DNA from: Tetranychus cinnabarinus
Taxonomy: Eukaryota > Arthropoda > Arachnida > Trombidiformes > Tetranychidae
Assembly: GCA_022266195.1 (NCBI GenBank)
Contig: WHVY01000001.1
Span: forward strand, 19,220,001-19,284,000
Reading direction: 5' to 3'
DNA: 64,000 nucleotides
The position numbers and the translations under genes were made by a program. How positions within the stretch are numbered: the first letter of the stretch is position 1; each line of letters begins with the position of its first letter. Below are positions 1-11,129 of this stretch, piece by piece. The notes under the pieces are model-generated. The model saw only the letters and a list, made by a program, of their open reading frames with translations. It was not told where the DNA came from and ran no database searches.

Positions 1-142
1 TGATGAGTAGCCAAATTCAGATAATATAATATCATTATTATTATAATAGTTATCAATTTGTTGCTCGTAAAATCACGTTTCGCTGTTGATTTGTTTTCAT
101 TTTACTAAATGTAGAATATGATGAGATGACAGTTTTATTTTT

Positions 143-1865
143 CTATTCTTTAACAGGTTCTTTAACTTGAGTTATAAAAGGTATAAACTCCTTATATTTG
201 GCAGGCATATAAGGTCTAAGAGGTTCTGGAACTTTGATACCTTCAGCAGTTTGATGAACCTCAAGTATAGCACAAATAGTTCTTGTAATAGCACATAATG
301 TACCATTCAACATATGAACATATTCAACTTGGCCAGTCATTTTTTTGGTTTGACCATACCTAAAGTAGAAAGAGAAGATAGAACAAGAAATTATTGTTAA
401 AGTTGCATAAAACTTGTAGAGGTGGCAAAAAAGAAGAGACAATATTTGCTTAACACACCTGATTTGAAGACGACGTGACTGATAATCAGTACAATTAGAA
501 ACAGAAACAAGTTCTCTGAATGCACCAGAACCAGGAAACCAAGCTTCTAAATCATATTTCATGGCGGCTGCATTGTTAAGGGCACCTGAAACGATGCTGA
601 CCACTCTGTAAGGAATGCCGAGTGATTGATAAAATTGTTCAGCATTAGAGATCATTTCATGGAAACAGGTCCATGATTTAGATGGTGCCGAGATGACAAA
701 TTGTTCAATCTTTTCAAATTGATGGACACGGAAAATTCCTCTAGTATCTCTACCATGGGAGCCTACTTCTTGTCTGAAACAAGTAGATAAACCAGCATAT
801 TGAAGAGGAAGTACAGATGGGTTGAGCCATTCGCCTCTATGAAGGGCAGCTATGGGCTGTTCTGCTGTAGCAATTAGATATTTATCTTCACTATCTTCAA
901 CTGCAGCTCCCTTTGATGAAATAACTTTGTAAAGTTCTTCGTCAAATTGACTCAATTGAGCAACCTGTCCCATGAGTGATTTCTTCATCCAAAATGGAGT
1001 GTAGATAGGTTCGTAATTTCTCTCGGAAATGAAATGCAACGAATAGTCTATTAAAGCACGTTGTAACCAGAAGGCAGGTCCAATTAGGAAATAACTACGA
1101 GATCCAGCGATTGCTGAGCCCCTTTCAGCATCCATACCTTTGATCATACCAATCAAATCAACATGGTTAAGAAATTGGAAGCTTGGAGAGTCACCTTCCC
1201 CGCCACTTCCTTCCGTTGGTTTTTTGCCAAGTTCAACATTGCCCCAAGTTCTGATTATTTGATTTTCATCCTCATTGTCAGAAATAGGAACTTCAGGGTG
1301 AAGAAGATTACCAATCTCACGAAGAACTTCATTTCTTTCATTTTCAAAGCGTTCCAGGTCTTCATTCACCTTGATAATCTGTTTTTCAACCTCGGACCGG
1401 TAAAATTTCAATTTGGCTAAAGATTCATCTTTACCACCGCCAAGCTCATTTATCCTGTCCAACAAGATAGATAAATCAAGAGAGTCTTCGTCTACTTTCT
1501 CATCATTTTCATTAACTGGACTTCCAGCTGCTTTTAATTTTTTAATCACATTACCATATTCTTTAGAGATAGAGTTTTTTGCTTTATTTAGCCGGTCCAG
1601 GGTGTGCCGAGCTTTTCTCCATTGACTATCTGTAACAGTGAATTTTAAAGCGATGAGCATTGAGCATAAAGCATTGAAATTAACATAATAGGAAATGGTA
1701 TAGCCGGTGATGCAATCAATTGAGCACAATGTTTAAAAACAACTAACCTATGGATATGACTGTGTCAATTGTGGACACGTCTACAAATCTTGCACGAGCA
1801 TTTGCACGGACTCGCTCAGGGTCACCACCTTTATCTTCTCGAAACAAATCCAAATCAAGAACCAT
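143..1865 (-). CDS. SARS1: Seryl-tRNA synthetase, cytosolic
   Basis: Charges tRNA-Ser (and tRNA-Sec) with serine in the cytosol. The coding sequence is complement(join(143..359, 459..1629, 1748..1865)), 501 residues. The start at 1865 gives MVLDLDLFREDKGGDP, the conserved N-terminus of animal cytosolic SerRS. An N-terminal coiled-coil tRNA-binding arm is followed by the class II catalytic core: motif 2 around FRQEVGSHGRDTRGIFRVHQ and motif 3 around CAITRTICAILE are both intact. Both introns have GT-AG ends; the 99-bp intron 360..458 is free of stops in frame, so an unspliced reading would wrongly insert 33 residues. A short Gly/Ser/Glu-rich insertion follows the WGN motif. The protein ends soon after the core and lacks the vertebrate-specific C-terminal UNE-S extension, as expected in an invertebrate. 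It is divergent from the alanine aminotransferase gene, 2.3 kb apart. Identity is very secure. Confidence 0.97.
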
Positions 1866-4197
1866 TTTAACTATTAAAAATTAAAAACTACTAAGTTAAT
1901 TAACTAAAGAACTATTAAACAGAATAATAAATAAATATATTCGCAGAAGAGACAGCCAACAAAAAGTGAAGCAGAACTCGGTAAATTTATCTCTGGTTGC
2001 ATGTTAATATTGAAAGAGGGCTCCACTAGAAAGTATTTATATTTGAAACCGGCAATTTCAATAAATGAAATGAAATTGCAATAAAAAATTTGAATTAACA
2101 ATTCAAGTTATGAAAAAGTAATGAAGCAACTAAGCATTTGATAAGTACCAGTCTAGCGTGCTCATAAATTAACATGAATCTATCCAACTATCTAACAATT
2201 TATCTTTTCACGAAACCAAGTTGTAAAGAGTTGACAAAGTCCGATTAAACAAGATAATTTTATTAAAAACGAGAGTATCAACGTGATGGAAATGATTTTT
2301 TATTACATATTAATATTTCCAGTTCGAACAAGCATCTTCAATTTGATTTGAGTCCAATTAAGATAAAACAAAGCAATTACAGTATTCAGTATTCAGATGA
2401 TCAGCAATGATTATAATCTGTGTGAAAGGAAAATTTTTGGACTTCACAATCGAGTAACTGAAATTGTCCGTCTAATGCTTCAGGTACAGAATTTGAAAAA
2501 TAATTTTCAATCAAATTTTAACAAAAAACTGTCAGTTAACGCTATTTTTTAGATCTTTCATTTGCAAGCGTTGGAAGTAGTTAGTTTGAACTCGAAAGCG
2601 TAGTTTGATATCAAAAATAAACATTAGAATCGATTGTTATTTTATTTTTGAAAAGAGATTGACATTGATCTTTGATTAAATTGACTTGGAAACTAGTTTA
2701 CAGATTTGTATCAAATTGCTTTTATCAGGCAAATCGATAGAGTAACAAAAATTTTCTTTTGCGTGTTCAAGGCAAATTGCTCTGATACTTTGATTTTACT
2801 GCTTTTGTTCAAAGATCAGCAATTGTATTGAGATTTAAAATAACTGATTGACAAATAATGTTGTTAATAAAATGAAAAACAAAATTGCTTTGGAGATGAT
2901 TAAAGGAAATAGTATTTTGAGGTTCCATTTTTTGTATTATACAGTAATTCCATTTGGTGACAATCAGACACAAATACGTAGGATACTGTTTATATTGGTT
3001 GTAATAATCGATAAATCTGTTGAATTTGGGAAAAGGGAACAGTAAGATTCATACAAAATTTCATAAAATTTGAGATGATGAATATTTAGCTCTCCTGATT
3101 ATATCATTAAGAAATATAATTTTATTTCTTGCTAAACACCTCTTTCGCTCTAGATCTTGTCTATTTTAATGAAAGTTTATCATTCTGCACTTTTTTCATA
3201 GATGACTTTCTGTCTTTAGATTACAATAGATGGCTCTTACAAGGGACTTGCAGGAAACAGATGATTACCATTCGATGGTAATTACGTTTAGTTTGCTCTT
3301 ATTTATTTATTTCTTACAATTCCAACAATTTTTTATTTTATAGAGTCTAATTAACATCAACAATTATCATTAAAATGTTCCTGTATATACTGTAGCAATT
3401 TGTTTCGTTTTTTTCTCTTTGTTCATTGTGCATTAAAAGACCAGTTCTTTCACGAATGTGTAATGACAAGGTTTGCCATCTTATGAAACCGGATTTCAAT
3501 AAACATTACTGTAATTGAATAAATTGAACCGGTGACATCGTACTTGACTGTATGCAATCAAGTAGACGGATTGAGTCATTGTGACATGGAGAGAAAAAGC
3601 AACTAATAAAAGTGAATTAATCTGTAGCAATCTTACTCGCTTCTTGATTACTTATTGGCTCACTTATTTCCTTGTATTGAAACGTCTACTTGACTGCTTT
3701 GTTGACAACAAAGCAATTTATTCATGTCTTTTGCCTGACTATCTTACATGTTACATTTCCAGTCTCTGCAATAAAAATTGATTAATTTTACATTTCTTCT
3801 GTATCGATTCATCAATCAGTTACTTTACCAAATTGATATATTGAATTGTTTAAATACAGATTGACTCTCATGTGAGTATATTTAAAATACAATAACTTTT
3901 ATTTCCTATTATTTTTTCAAGTTTATGCTTAACCCTAATGTCCTTAACCTTTCAAATTATTACTTTCTGGCATACAGTGCATCGTCATCACAACTTGAAT
4001 AAAAAGCTACTCCAGTTATTAATTTTTGTCTCTTGAATTACATCTAATCATTTTATTGGACTTCGAGCCGAAAGGATATCTTTTCACGCCAAACCACCAA
4101 CTCATATTTATCGTTATCATTGGCTAGCAACTTTATTGAGAATTAAGTTGAGACAACAATTTTTCTCATACTCAGAGATTTTAATCAATTCATCAAT
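1866..4197. other. Intergenic region between divergent SARS1 and alanine aminotransferase
   Basis: AT-rich spacer of 2.3 kb that must hold the promoters of both flanking genes. I find no coding region with homologue-like composition; the short open frames are low-complexity. A non-coding first exon of the aminotransferase gene may lie here but I cannot place it. Confidence 0.6.
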
Positions 4198-7100
4198 ATG
4201 TCTACTCAGTCAGGAGAAAGTTCACACGTTTTGGATCTTGATTCTGTCAATCAAAATGTCAAAAAAATGGAATACGCTGTCCGTGGACCATTAGTGATAC
4301 GAGCTGGAGAGATCGAGAAAGAATTGAAGGCTGGGAAAAACGATAAGCCTTTTAATGGAGTCATTCGAGCAAACATTGGTGACTGTCATGCCACTGGACA
4401 AAAACCACTGACATTTATTCGTCAGGTAATTGCTTGTTGCACAGACACAACTCTATTAGACGACCCAAAGTACCCGAAAGATGTTAAAGAAAAGGTTAAA
4501 CTATTACTTTCCTATTGTGGTGGCAATTCAGTTGGCAGTTACTCTGATTCAGCTGGTATTGAGATTATCCGTCGACATTGTGCGGAGTACATTGCTGAAC
4601 GAGATGGAATACCTAGTAATTGGCAGGATATTGTATTGACTAATGGAGCCTCTGAAGCAGTTAAATTTGTATTGGCTTTAATAAATTCTTCTTCAACTGA
4701 TGATAAACCAACTGGTGTTTTAATTCCAATTCCTCAATATCCACTATACACTGCAACTCTTGCTGAGTATGCAATGCATCCTATTAAATACTATTTGGGT
4801 AAGTTTGATTTTTTATTCACTCCACATTATCTTCAATGAAATACTGTGTTGATTCACAAATTGAAATGTTGCCAAGTAAATTAGAAAATATATGATTCAA
4901 AATTATTTAATATTAGATACGCTATATTAATCAAGCAGCGTCTCATAAACCACGATCCAACGAGAAGATAAAATTCATAAAGAATAGCCTACAATTTGTG
5001 ACTGTTAATGATATTTTGTTTTGACAATTTTTGCTTAAGCTTTCTTGAAAATCTCATTATGAGGATTACTAATTAATGCTTATTAAAAACTAAAGCTTAA
5101 AGTTTCACTTGTAAAGGGTGACACAGGCAAACGCAAAGATTAATGTATAAGATACTGCAGTGAAGAGGTTCAGAGAACCTGAAGGGACAATGCCCACTGG
5201 AGGGCGCCACTGAAAAAAACTGAATTAAAACAATTAATAAAACATTAAAGTTATTGAAAAACCATAAATTTAATACATATAACAAACTTATAAAAATAGA
5301 TTTATGCATTATTTACAAATATAAATTAAATTTTTACATTAATTACATTACATTTAACAACATTAAATCATTATATCAATCAAAATATAACTAACAATTA
5401 CAATTGAAAGATATAAATATATAAATTGCACAGTTATCAAACTCCAAAGCCAGCGATCTATACCCTAAGATTGATAATTCAACCTATTCCTACTTTCCGT
5501 CATTGCTGACCAAAGATAGAGAAGCTCCAACGACTCCCTATGAAAAGTATCTCGAATGACACCGAGATAACTCTTCGACATCAAACTAAAAGCTATCCGA
5601 ACTGAATCAGAATTGTATCACAGCTTAGATACAAACTGAATCAATAGGAATCACAAAATACCAATCAGAGAATGCAATAAGTAGAGATTTGATACGACTA
5701 AACACGAAGATCAAGCTGGAAGCAAAAATAGAACGTTCTCACTCAAGTGAAGATGGAAGCAGAATTTCTTATCATCTTGTGACTAAAATAATCCTTTACT
5801 AAAACTATAAAGCCATATGCAAATCGTTAGCTGAACATGAACTTTATCAATTTAATTATCTAAAAGATTTTATGGGCCTATGATTTAATTCCTGTTTCAA
5901 ATCTTTAAGGTGCTTTCCTAAAAACATGTTGACTAACCTATGCATTATTTCTAGCTTTATACCTTCTCGGTGACAAACAGGAATGAAGCTATAATCCTGT
6001 CTCCATAGAATTCTAAATAAAGTGAATTTAACCCCTACAACCGCTACTACTTGCGGGACATTCTCTTCTAACAAATCACTGAGGACCTTAACTAAGTCTG
6101 CAAAACTTTTGGATGGACAGTTCAGCGATAATGTAAGTTCAGGATTGTACTCCCTGAGCCTAATCAGTTCATGTTCAGCTAACGCAACAACCGAACTTGT
6201 AGCACGCAAACATTCATCACAGCAAACTTTTCTATCTTTTATCTTTTTCAGTAAATATCCAGCAATATAACTATTCAAACCTGCCTTATCCGTATTATAC
6301 ATTGATGCATAGGTTAAAACACCATGATCTTCTCCAACATCATCAACAGAAAATGTTGAAAAAAACGTGGATAATTCATTCCTTGCCTCATTGAGTTCTG
6401 GGTTGAATGCTGCAAAGTAATCAGCAAGTTCAGCTTCAGGTGAACTTTCTGTTACAGCCGAACATGAGTCGGACTCCATTTCTGATGGCTCAGATCCTTC
6501 TAAAAAAAGTGGAATATCTTCATCTGGCTCACAATTCGCTCCATCAGGCAGAGCTTCCATGAAAAGAATCCTGCTAGATCTAAAATGCGCACGAAAGTGT
6601 GAAGTTGTGATGTGTGAACCAGACCTCTTTACCTGTGCAAAAAAGTTCTCCAGAATATCTTGATTCAATCTTCTTGTACATAAATGCTTAATATCTCTAT
6701 CAAACAAATATGCACTTTAAGATAGAATGCCTCTTATTGTTTGAGCTAACATTTCAATGCAAAAAACTCCATTATTAGGAACTAATTCCTCAGCTGTTGA
6801 ATTTTCACTAACGAAAAAGAAATATTTATTCTCAATCAGCTCCAGAAAATACTTCAGATAATCTGTATTATCATCGTCTTTTCTGAGGGCTGTTTTCCAA
6901 GGCTTTCCTCTTTGCTGCGAAAGAGAGGAAGAATTCAAGATATCAAAAAGTTTATCAAGGCTCTTGAATAGATGCCCTATCAATAAATTTTTTTCTGGAC
7001 GAACCTTTAATATCTCTGCAGCAAATATAAAAGATGTTCCCACTGTGTGAGAAAACATTTGCGTTGCGTACCTCACTTTCATTTTCTCATAGCCAACTGG

Positions 7101-10100
7101 ATTCAAATGCTTTTTCGTTAATTTGTAACACTGTTTCAGAATACCATTGCTACTAACCATTGGTTCGAGGTGCATCAGCACATCATTCCATTCAAAAGTA
7201 CCTTCGTGCTCTCCGATTTTAACAAAGACTTTCTTGGTCATGCAGTGGTTGCGTATCAGTTTCAATATGTGAGGAACATCAAAAAGGAAATGGATTATTT
7301 TCCCTTCAAATTGAAATTGTGAATTGTTGGGATCAACATTCAATGCACTACAAAGAGAACGATTTTTGCCATCACCATCGCAAACTGACGCAACCACATT
7401 ATAACCTGCATTGAAAACTGTTCCTAAAATATCCTCAAAGATTCTTTTCAAATGAATAGCAGTAAAACCCGTTTTAGCTACAAAATAATAACAAATCACC
7501 TGCTTCCACCTTTCATTTATACCTCTCAAGCCGAAAACAAGCGTTCCTTTTGCTTCTCTAGCTAATCTTCCATGTTTACCCATATCAACATAACCACAAA
7601 CTACATCTCTTCTTGGTAAATATGTGAAACCTGGTTTGATATCAGTTTCATCAAAGCTGATGACACAATACTTATCAGACTCAGCTAGCCTGGTAGCATG
7701 ACGTCGGAGAGTTAATTCAGTATCTTTCGAGATACCAGTCACAGAAAAATCATCGGAGCTAAATCTATCAATGGTACGGAAAGACGGAAGAGCAAAAATA
7801 GGCTGAATCATCCTAAAAGCCTGCTTGGACTGATGGTATATTTTGTTCGCTAGCTTCTTTGTTTGATAACTGTGCCTGCGACCATGAGGTCGCTTTGTAA
7901 AATTCAAAACACAACTATCAAATAGAGTGTATGAATCTTCATCCATGTATTTTTTTAATTTACTTCTATGAGTGAAAATGAAACTAGGATCAGGATCAGT
8001 CCTCAATTTCAGCAGTTGATTTTCAAGTCTTTTGACTTTTGCTCTCAAGCTTACCAACTCATTTGCCTTGGTTACCTTCGCCCGCTCAACAATCCTGAAT
8101 GGGATCCGCTTTGGAATGGCTCCATTTACCAACTTTCTCATATTTCCGGCCTGGTATATAGAAGATGCTGGGAAATGGCAACCACAGACAAGTTTGGACT
8201 TCAAATTATTGGAGTCAAATTCCCTGGGTAAACCATTCCGAATACTGTCCAGCCATCGTTCACGCAATTCTACTTTTGTCGGAAAATGGAAAAGTCCAAC
8301 TTTATCATTCGTGCTGGTTTTGCACCCGATAATGACACAGCGTTTTACCACTGTTAATAATAAAGTTAATTTAATTGTAATATAATGATTAATAATAAAA
8401 ATTGTACCCATTGTTGATTAATTTAATTTCTAATAAAAATACTAAATTAAATTGACCGCCTAAAATGCATTGAAAATTTTTCTAAGTTACAATATTGTAA
8501 AGTTTTTCCCTTGGGAATTGAATAAAAATCTAATCAAATAGTTTAATATATTAAATTAATCAAAATTTCGGCCAAAATACTCAAAAAAAACGATCAAAAA
8601 AGAACCCTTACTTGTAATTTTGCCGAAAAAATACCCAGAAAGAAAGGAAAGAGCCAAAAGAAAGAGAAAAAGAAAGAGCCAAAAGTAACAACAAAATACA
8701 GTCACCTACCAGATACTGCACCACTCGCAAAATAGCTTATTTACACTATTCGTCGATCAGTTTAATTCATGATTTTCAATCTTCCTTAATAGATCAAATT
8801 TAGGCAAAAATGTTTTTTTAAACTGATTTTCAGAGTTTTTAGATTAAAATTTCACGAAAGAAAATTGAATTAAACTAATTGATAATTAAGGAAATCGAAT
8901 CGAAATTCGACTGAAGTCAAAAGTAAATATAGCCCCCCCATATTAGGGGCCATTGAAAAATTTATGTGCATTATCTGGTAGGTGACTGTAATAATAATAA
9001 ATGCACTGTAAATACTACTACTAGCGCTTGGGGTGGGCATTGTCCCTTACTATCCTCAAAACCTCTCAATTGCTGTATCTTATGCTTTAATCTTTGGGCA
9101 AACGTGTAAGAGCTCCAAACATTGCATGAGCACCATTGGGCAGTGATAATGTCTTCTTTTGTCGCTATTAGATAAGAAAATTGTAACCAGAAGCCAAAGA
9201 TCGAGTTAATTACATTTTTCTTATCTAATAGCGACAAAAGAAGACATTATCACTGCCCAATGGTGCTCATTCAATGTTTGGAGCTCTTACACGTTTGCCT
9301 GTGTCACCCTTTAACTTTTTACAAACTTTAGCTTTTAATTATCTTTCAGTTTGTAATTTGATCGATACTTAGTTTTTAATCTCTCCAAAATTTCCTTATC
9401 TAAACCACCTAATATTGATCCTAAGCTGTATATTAATTGTTATTTTTTAATTTTCTTACTACAGACGAAGGAAACGAATGGAAATTGAACATTGCTGAGC
9501 TTAAACGTGCTTTGGACAATGATAGATCATTATGTAGACCGAAAGCCATCGTCATAATTAACCCAGGAAACCCTACAGGATCGGTTTTAAATAAAGAAAA
9601 CATCAAAGAGATAATCAATTTCGCCAAAGAAGAGAAATTAATAATCATTGCCGATGAAGTTTATCAACATAATGTTTATAAAGAAGGTGCTGCTTTTCAT
9701 TCTTTCAAAAAAGTTATGCACGAGTTGGGAATCAATCTTGAACTAGCATCATTGATGTCATCTTCCAAAGGATTTATGGGTGAATGCGGACTTCGAGGTG
9801 GTTACTGTGAATTCATCAATCTTAAGCCTGAAATCAAAGCCCTTTTCTTAAAAATGTTGTCCGCTCGTTTGTGTTGTTCAATTCTTGGACAGATTACTAT
9901 GGATTGTGTTGTAGCTCCACCAAAACCGGGTGATCCATCATACGATTTGTTTACCAGTGAGAAAAACTCGACCCTAGAATCTTTGAAAGCTAAAGCAAAA
10001 CTTGCTGCTGAAACATTCAACTCAATTCCAGGAATGAAATCTAATCCTGTTGCTGGAGCAATGTATGCTTTTCCACAGATTATGTTACCTGAAAAAGCAA

Positions 10101-10318
10101 TAAAAGAAGCTCGTGATGCTGGTGTGGAGCCAGACTTCTTTTATGCTAAAAACCTTTTAGAAACAACTGGAATATGTATTGTCCCAGGTTCAGGTTTTGG
10201 TCAAATACCCGGTACATACCACTTTCGAACAACGATTCTACCTCAGTTCGAGGAGTTGAAAAAAATGATGGATCGTCTCAAAACATTTCATCTACAATTT
10301 CTTGAAAAGTACAAGTAA
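4198..10318 (+). CDS. GPT: Alanine aminotransferase interrupted by a transposon-bearing intron
   Basis: PLP enzyme that interconverts alanine plus 2-oxoglutarate with pyruvate plus glutamate. The coding sequence is join(4198..4798, 9465..10318), 484 residues, close to the usual ALT length. Exon 1 carries YAVRGP and RANIGD; exon 2 carries the INPGNPTG motif, the IIADEVYQ segment and the PLP-binding lysine at about residue 302 in SSKGFMGECG. The C-terminal TGICVVPGSGFG-type motif is present as TGICIVPGSGFG. The splice is phase 1: TTG G at 4798 joins AC GAA at 9465 and rebuilds the YYLDE stretch seen in animal ALT. The 4,666-bp intron is far longer than neighbouring introns because it contains a P-element-like transposon on the opposite strand. 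No signal for mitochondrial import is obvious. Both coding exons look intact, so the gene should still work if the intron is removed. Confidence 0.96.
5856..8411 (-). pseudogene. P-element/THAP9-type transposase with one in-frame stop
   Basis: DNA transposase of the P superfamily. An N-terminal THAP zinc finger is visible: CVIIGC, the FHFP element, CGCHF, and the closing box AIPKRIP. It is followed by a leucine-zipper-like coiled coil (LRAKVKRLENQLLKL) and the RNase-H-like catalytic region: an Asp in ISFDETDIK, a second Asp in VCDGDGKNRS, the FDVPHILKLIRN motif, then LNQDILENFF carrying the catalytic Glu. A TAA at 6717..6719 interrupts the frame; upstream and downstream parts are in the same frame (lowest codon positions 6717 and 5856), so this is a point nonsense change, probably from TTA. 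It separates the final Glu from the two Asp residues. A 57-nt in-frame intron at 8351..8407 is likely: splicing gives MVVKRC, the usual THAP start, while the unspliced frame stays open. Probably inactive or recently inactivated. Confidence 0.88.
8351..8407 (-). other. Likely 57-nt intron in the THAP transposase
   Basis: GT at 8407/8406 and AG at 8352/8351 on the minus strand, after a T/A-rich tract. Removing it joins ATG G to TG GTA AAA CGC and places the first zinc-binding Cys five residues after Met, as in other THAP proteins. The length is a multiple of three and stop-free, so retention would only add 19 residues. Confidence 0.6.
8699..8988. mobile_element. 290-bp MITE with TA target duplication (Tc1/mariner-like)
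   Basis: Inverted repeats of 23 bp at 8699..8721 and 8966..8988 differ at one position; both begin CAGTCACCTACCAGATA. TA dinucleotides flank the element at 8697..8698 and 8989..8990, the target duplication of the IS630-Tc1-mariner group. No coding capacity is seen. A purine-rich tract (about 8638..8685) lies just outside. It is nested in the P-like element, so it inserted later. Confidence 0.8.
9097..9299. repeat. 203-bp near-perfect palindrome at the right end of the P-like element
   Basis: Two 89-bp arms (9097..9185 and 9211..9299) are reverse complements with two mismatches, separated by 25 bp. The right arm runs into the terminal inverted repeat of the transposon. By comparison with the left end, the palindrome interrupts the junction between subterminal and terminal repeats. 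It could fold into a long cruciform. Confidence 0.9.
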
Positions 10319-11129
10319 TTTTGTCATCTCTCTTTTATGTTAGCAATCATGTGAAAGAAAACCCATCTACCTGATGATTAAAAATCGATTATAAAAATTA
10401 TTAAATTATTAGACTGATCAAAATAATCCTAGTTTCACCTGCTATGCCTTCTAAATATGTCCATTAATGTATTGAGCTTTCGTTTTCTTCACTCCATTGG
10501 GCCCATTCTTGCTGGCTTTGAGCAATTTTAATTCATCGATTGAGTTAATTTTTCTCTTTAGCTAACCTTAAGTGTGATAAATCATGTTCTTATTAAAGGA
10601 AGCTTCTTAATTCACTCGAAACCAACCATAATACTGGAGATTAACTAAAACTAGTGAATACAACGAGATAGTTACTGCGAGATTATGCTTGATCAATTTG
10701 TGTTTTATGGTGTTAAGTTGAAAAATTTTTAGTTTATTAATGATTACATTTGTTGACTTCATTCTGAATGAATTATATGTTGTTCAATTGATGTTTTTTA
10801 TACATCTTTGTTATTAATTGGTATTTAAGTGAGCATGTATTGTAATTAAGATATTGCATTGTTATTATCAAAGAGTTGTTGTTATCTATGTAAGAAAAAT
10901 TAAAGTTAATTTGGTAAATAGATGCAACAAATTTAGTGTGAAATTATTTTTATTTATTGAATTCATAAAAAATTTTCATGGACATATTTTCACTAGACTG
11001 AAAACTTGCAATGCCGCATGTTGAGTCTAGTTCATACATATTTAGATGTAAAATTGTGTGAAATTTATTTACAGCTAGATCTAGTGATTTTAGATCAGAA
11101 TGGACAACAAATCTTCTTATAAAATTTAT
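10319..11129. other. Intergenic region, convergent 3' ends
   Basis: The spacer between the aminotransferase stop and the end of the first CDK9 gene (convergent). The last ~200 bases before 11130 are closely matched by sequence downstream of the second CDK9 gene (about 19700..19887), so they are probably CDK9 3' UTR carried along in the duplication. Nothing else recognised. Confidence 0.6.

Larger units (their letters stand above)
5112..9313 (-). mobile_element. P-element-like transposon inside the alanine aminotransferase intron
   Basis: The element is bounded by a perfect 22-bp inverted repeat at 5112..5133 and 9292..9313 (core GGGTGACACAGGC). Imperfect subterminal inverted repeats follow at 5134..5197 and 9033..9096; these include a perfect 16-bp pair, AAGGGACAATGCCCAC at 5182..5197 and its complement at 9033..9048. 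Inside is a THAP-domain P-type transposase on the minus strand. Its right end is disrupted by a 203-bp palindrome, and a 290-bp MITE lies between the transposase start and that end. I could not find the 8-bp target duplication typical of P elements. The flanks show some weak further inverted similarity (around 5078..5092 and 9325..9339), so the outer border is uncertain by tens of bases. Confidence 0.85.

Noticed and set aside
360..458. In-frame extra segment in seryl-tRNA synthetase
   Set aside because: Stop-free by chance; GT-AG ends and the homologous RLRIRYGQTKK alignment show it is an intron.
7968..8385. Plus-strand open frames over the THAP region
   Set aside because: Antisense shadows of the transposase, no protein features.
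9097..9299. tRNA or snRNA hairpin
   Set aside because: Arms are far too long and perfect, no A/B box or Sm site; better explained as a transposon palindrome.
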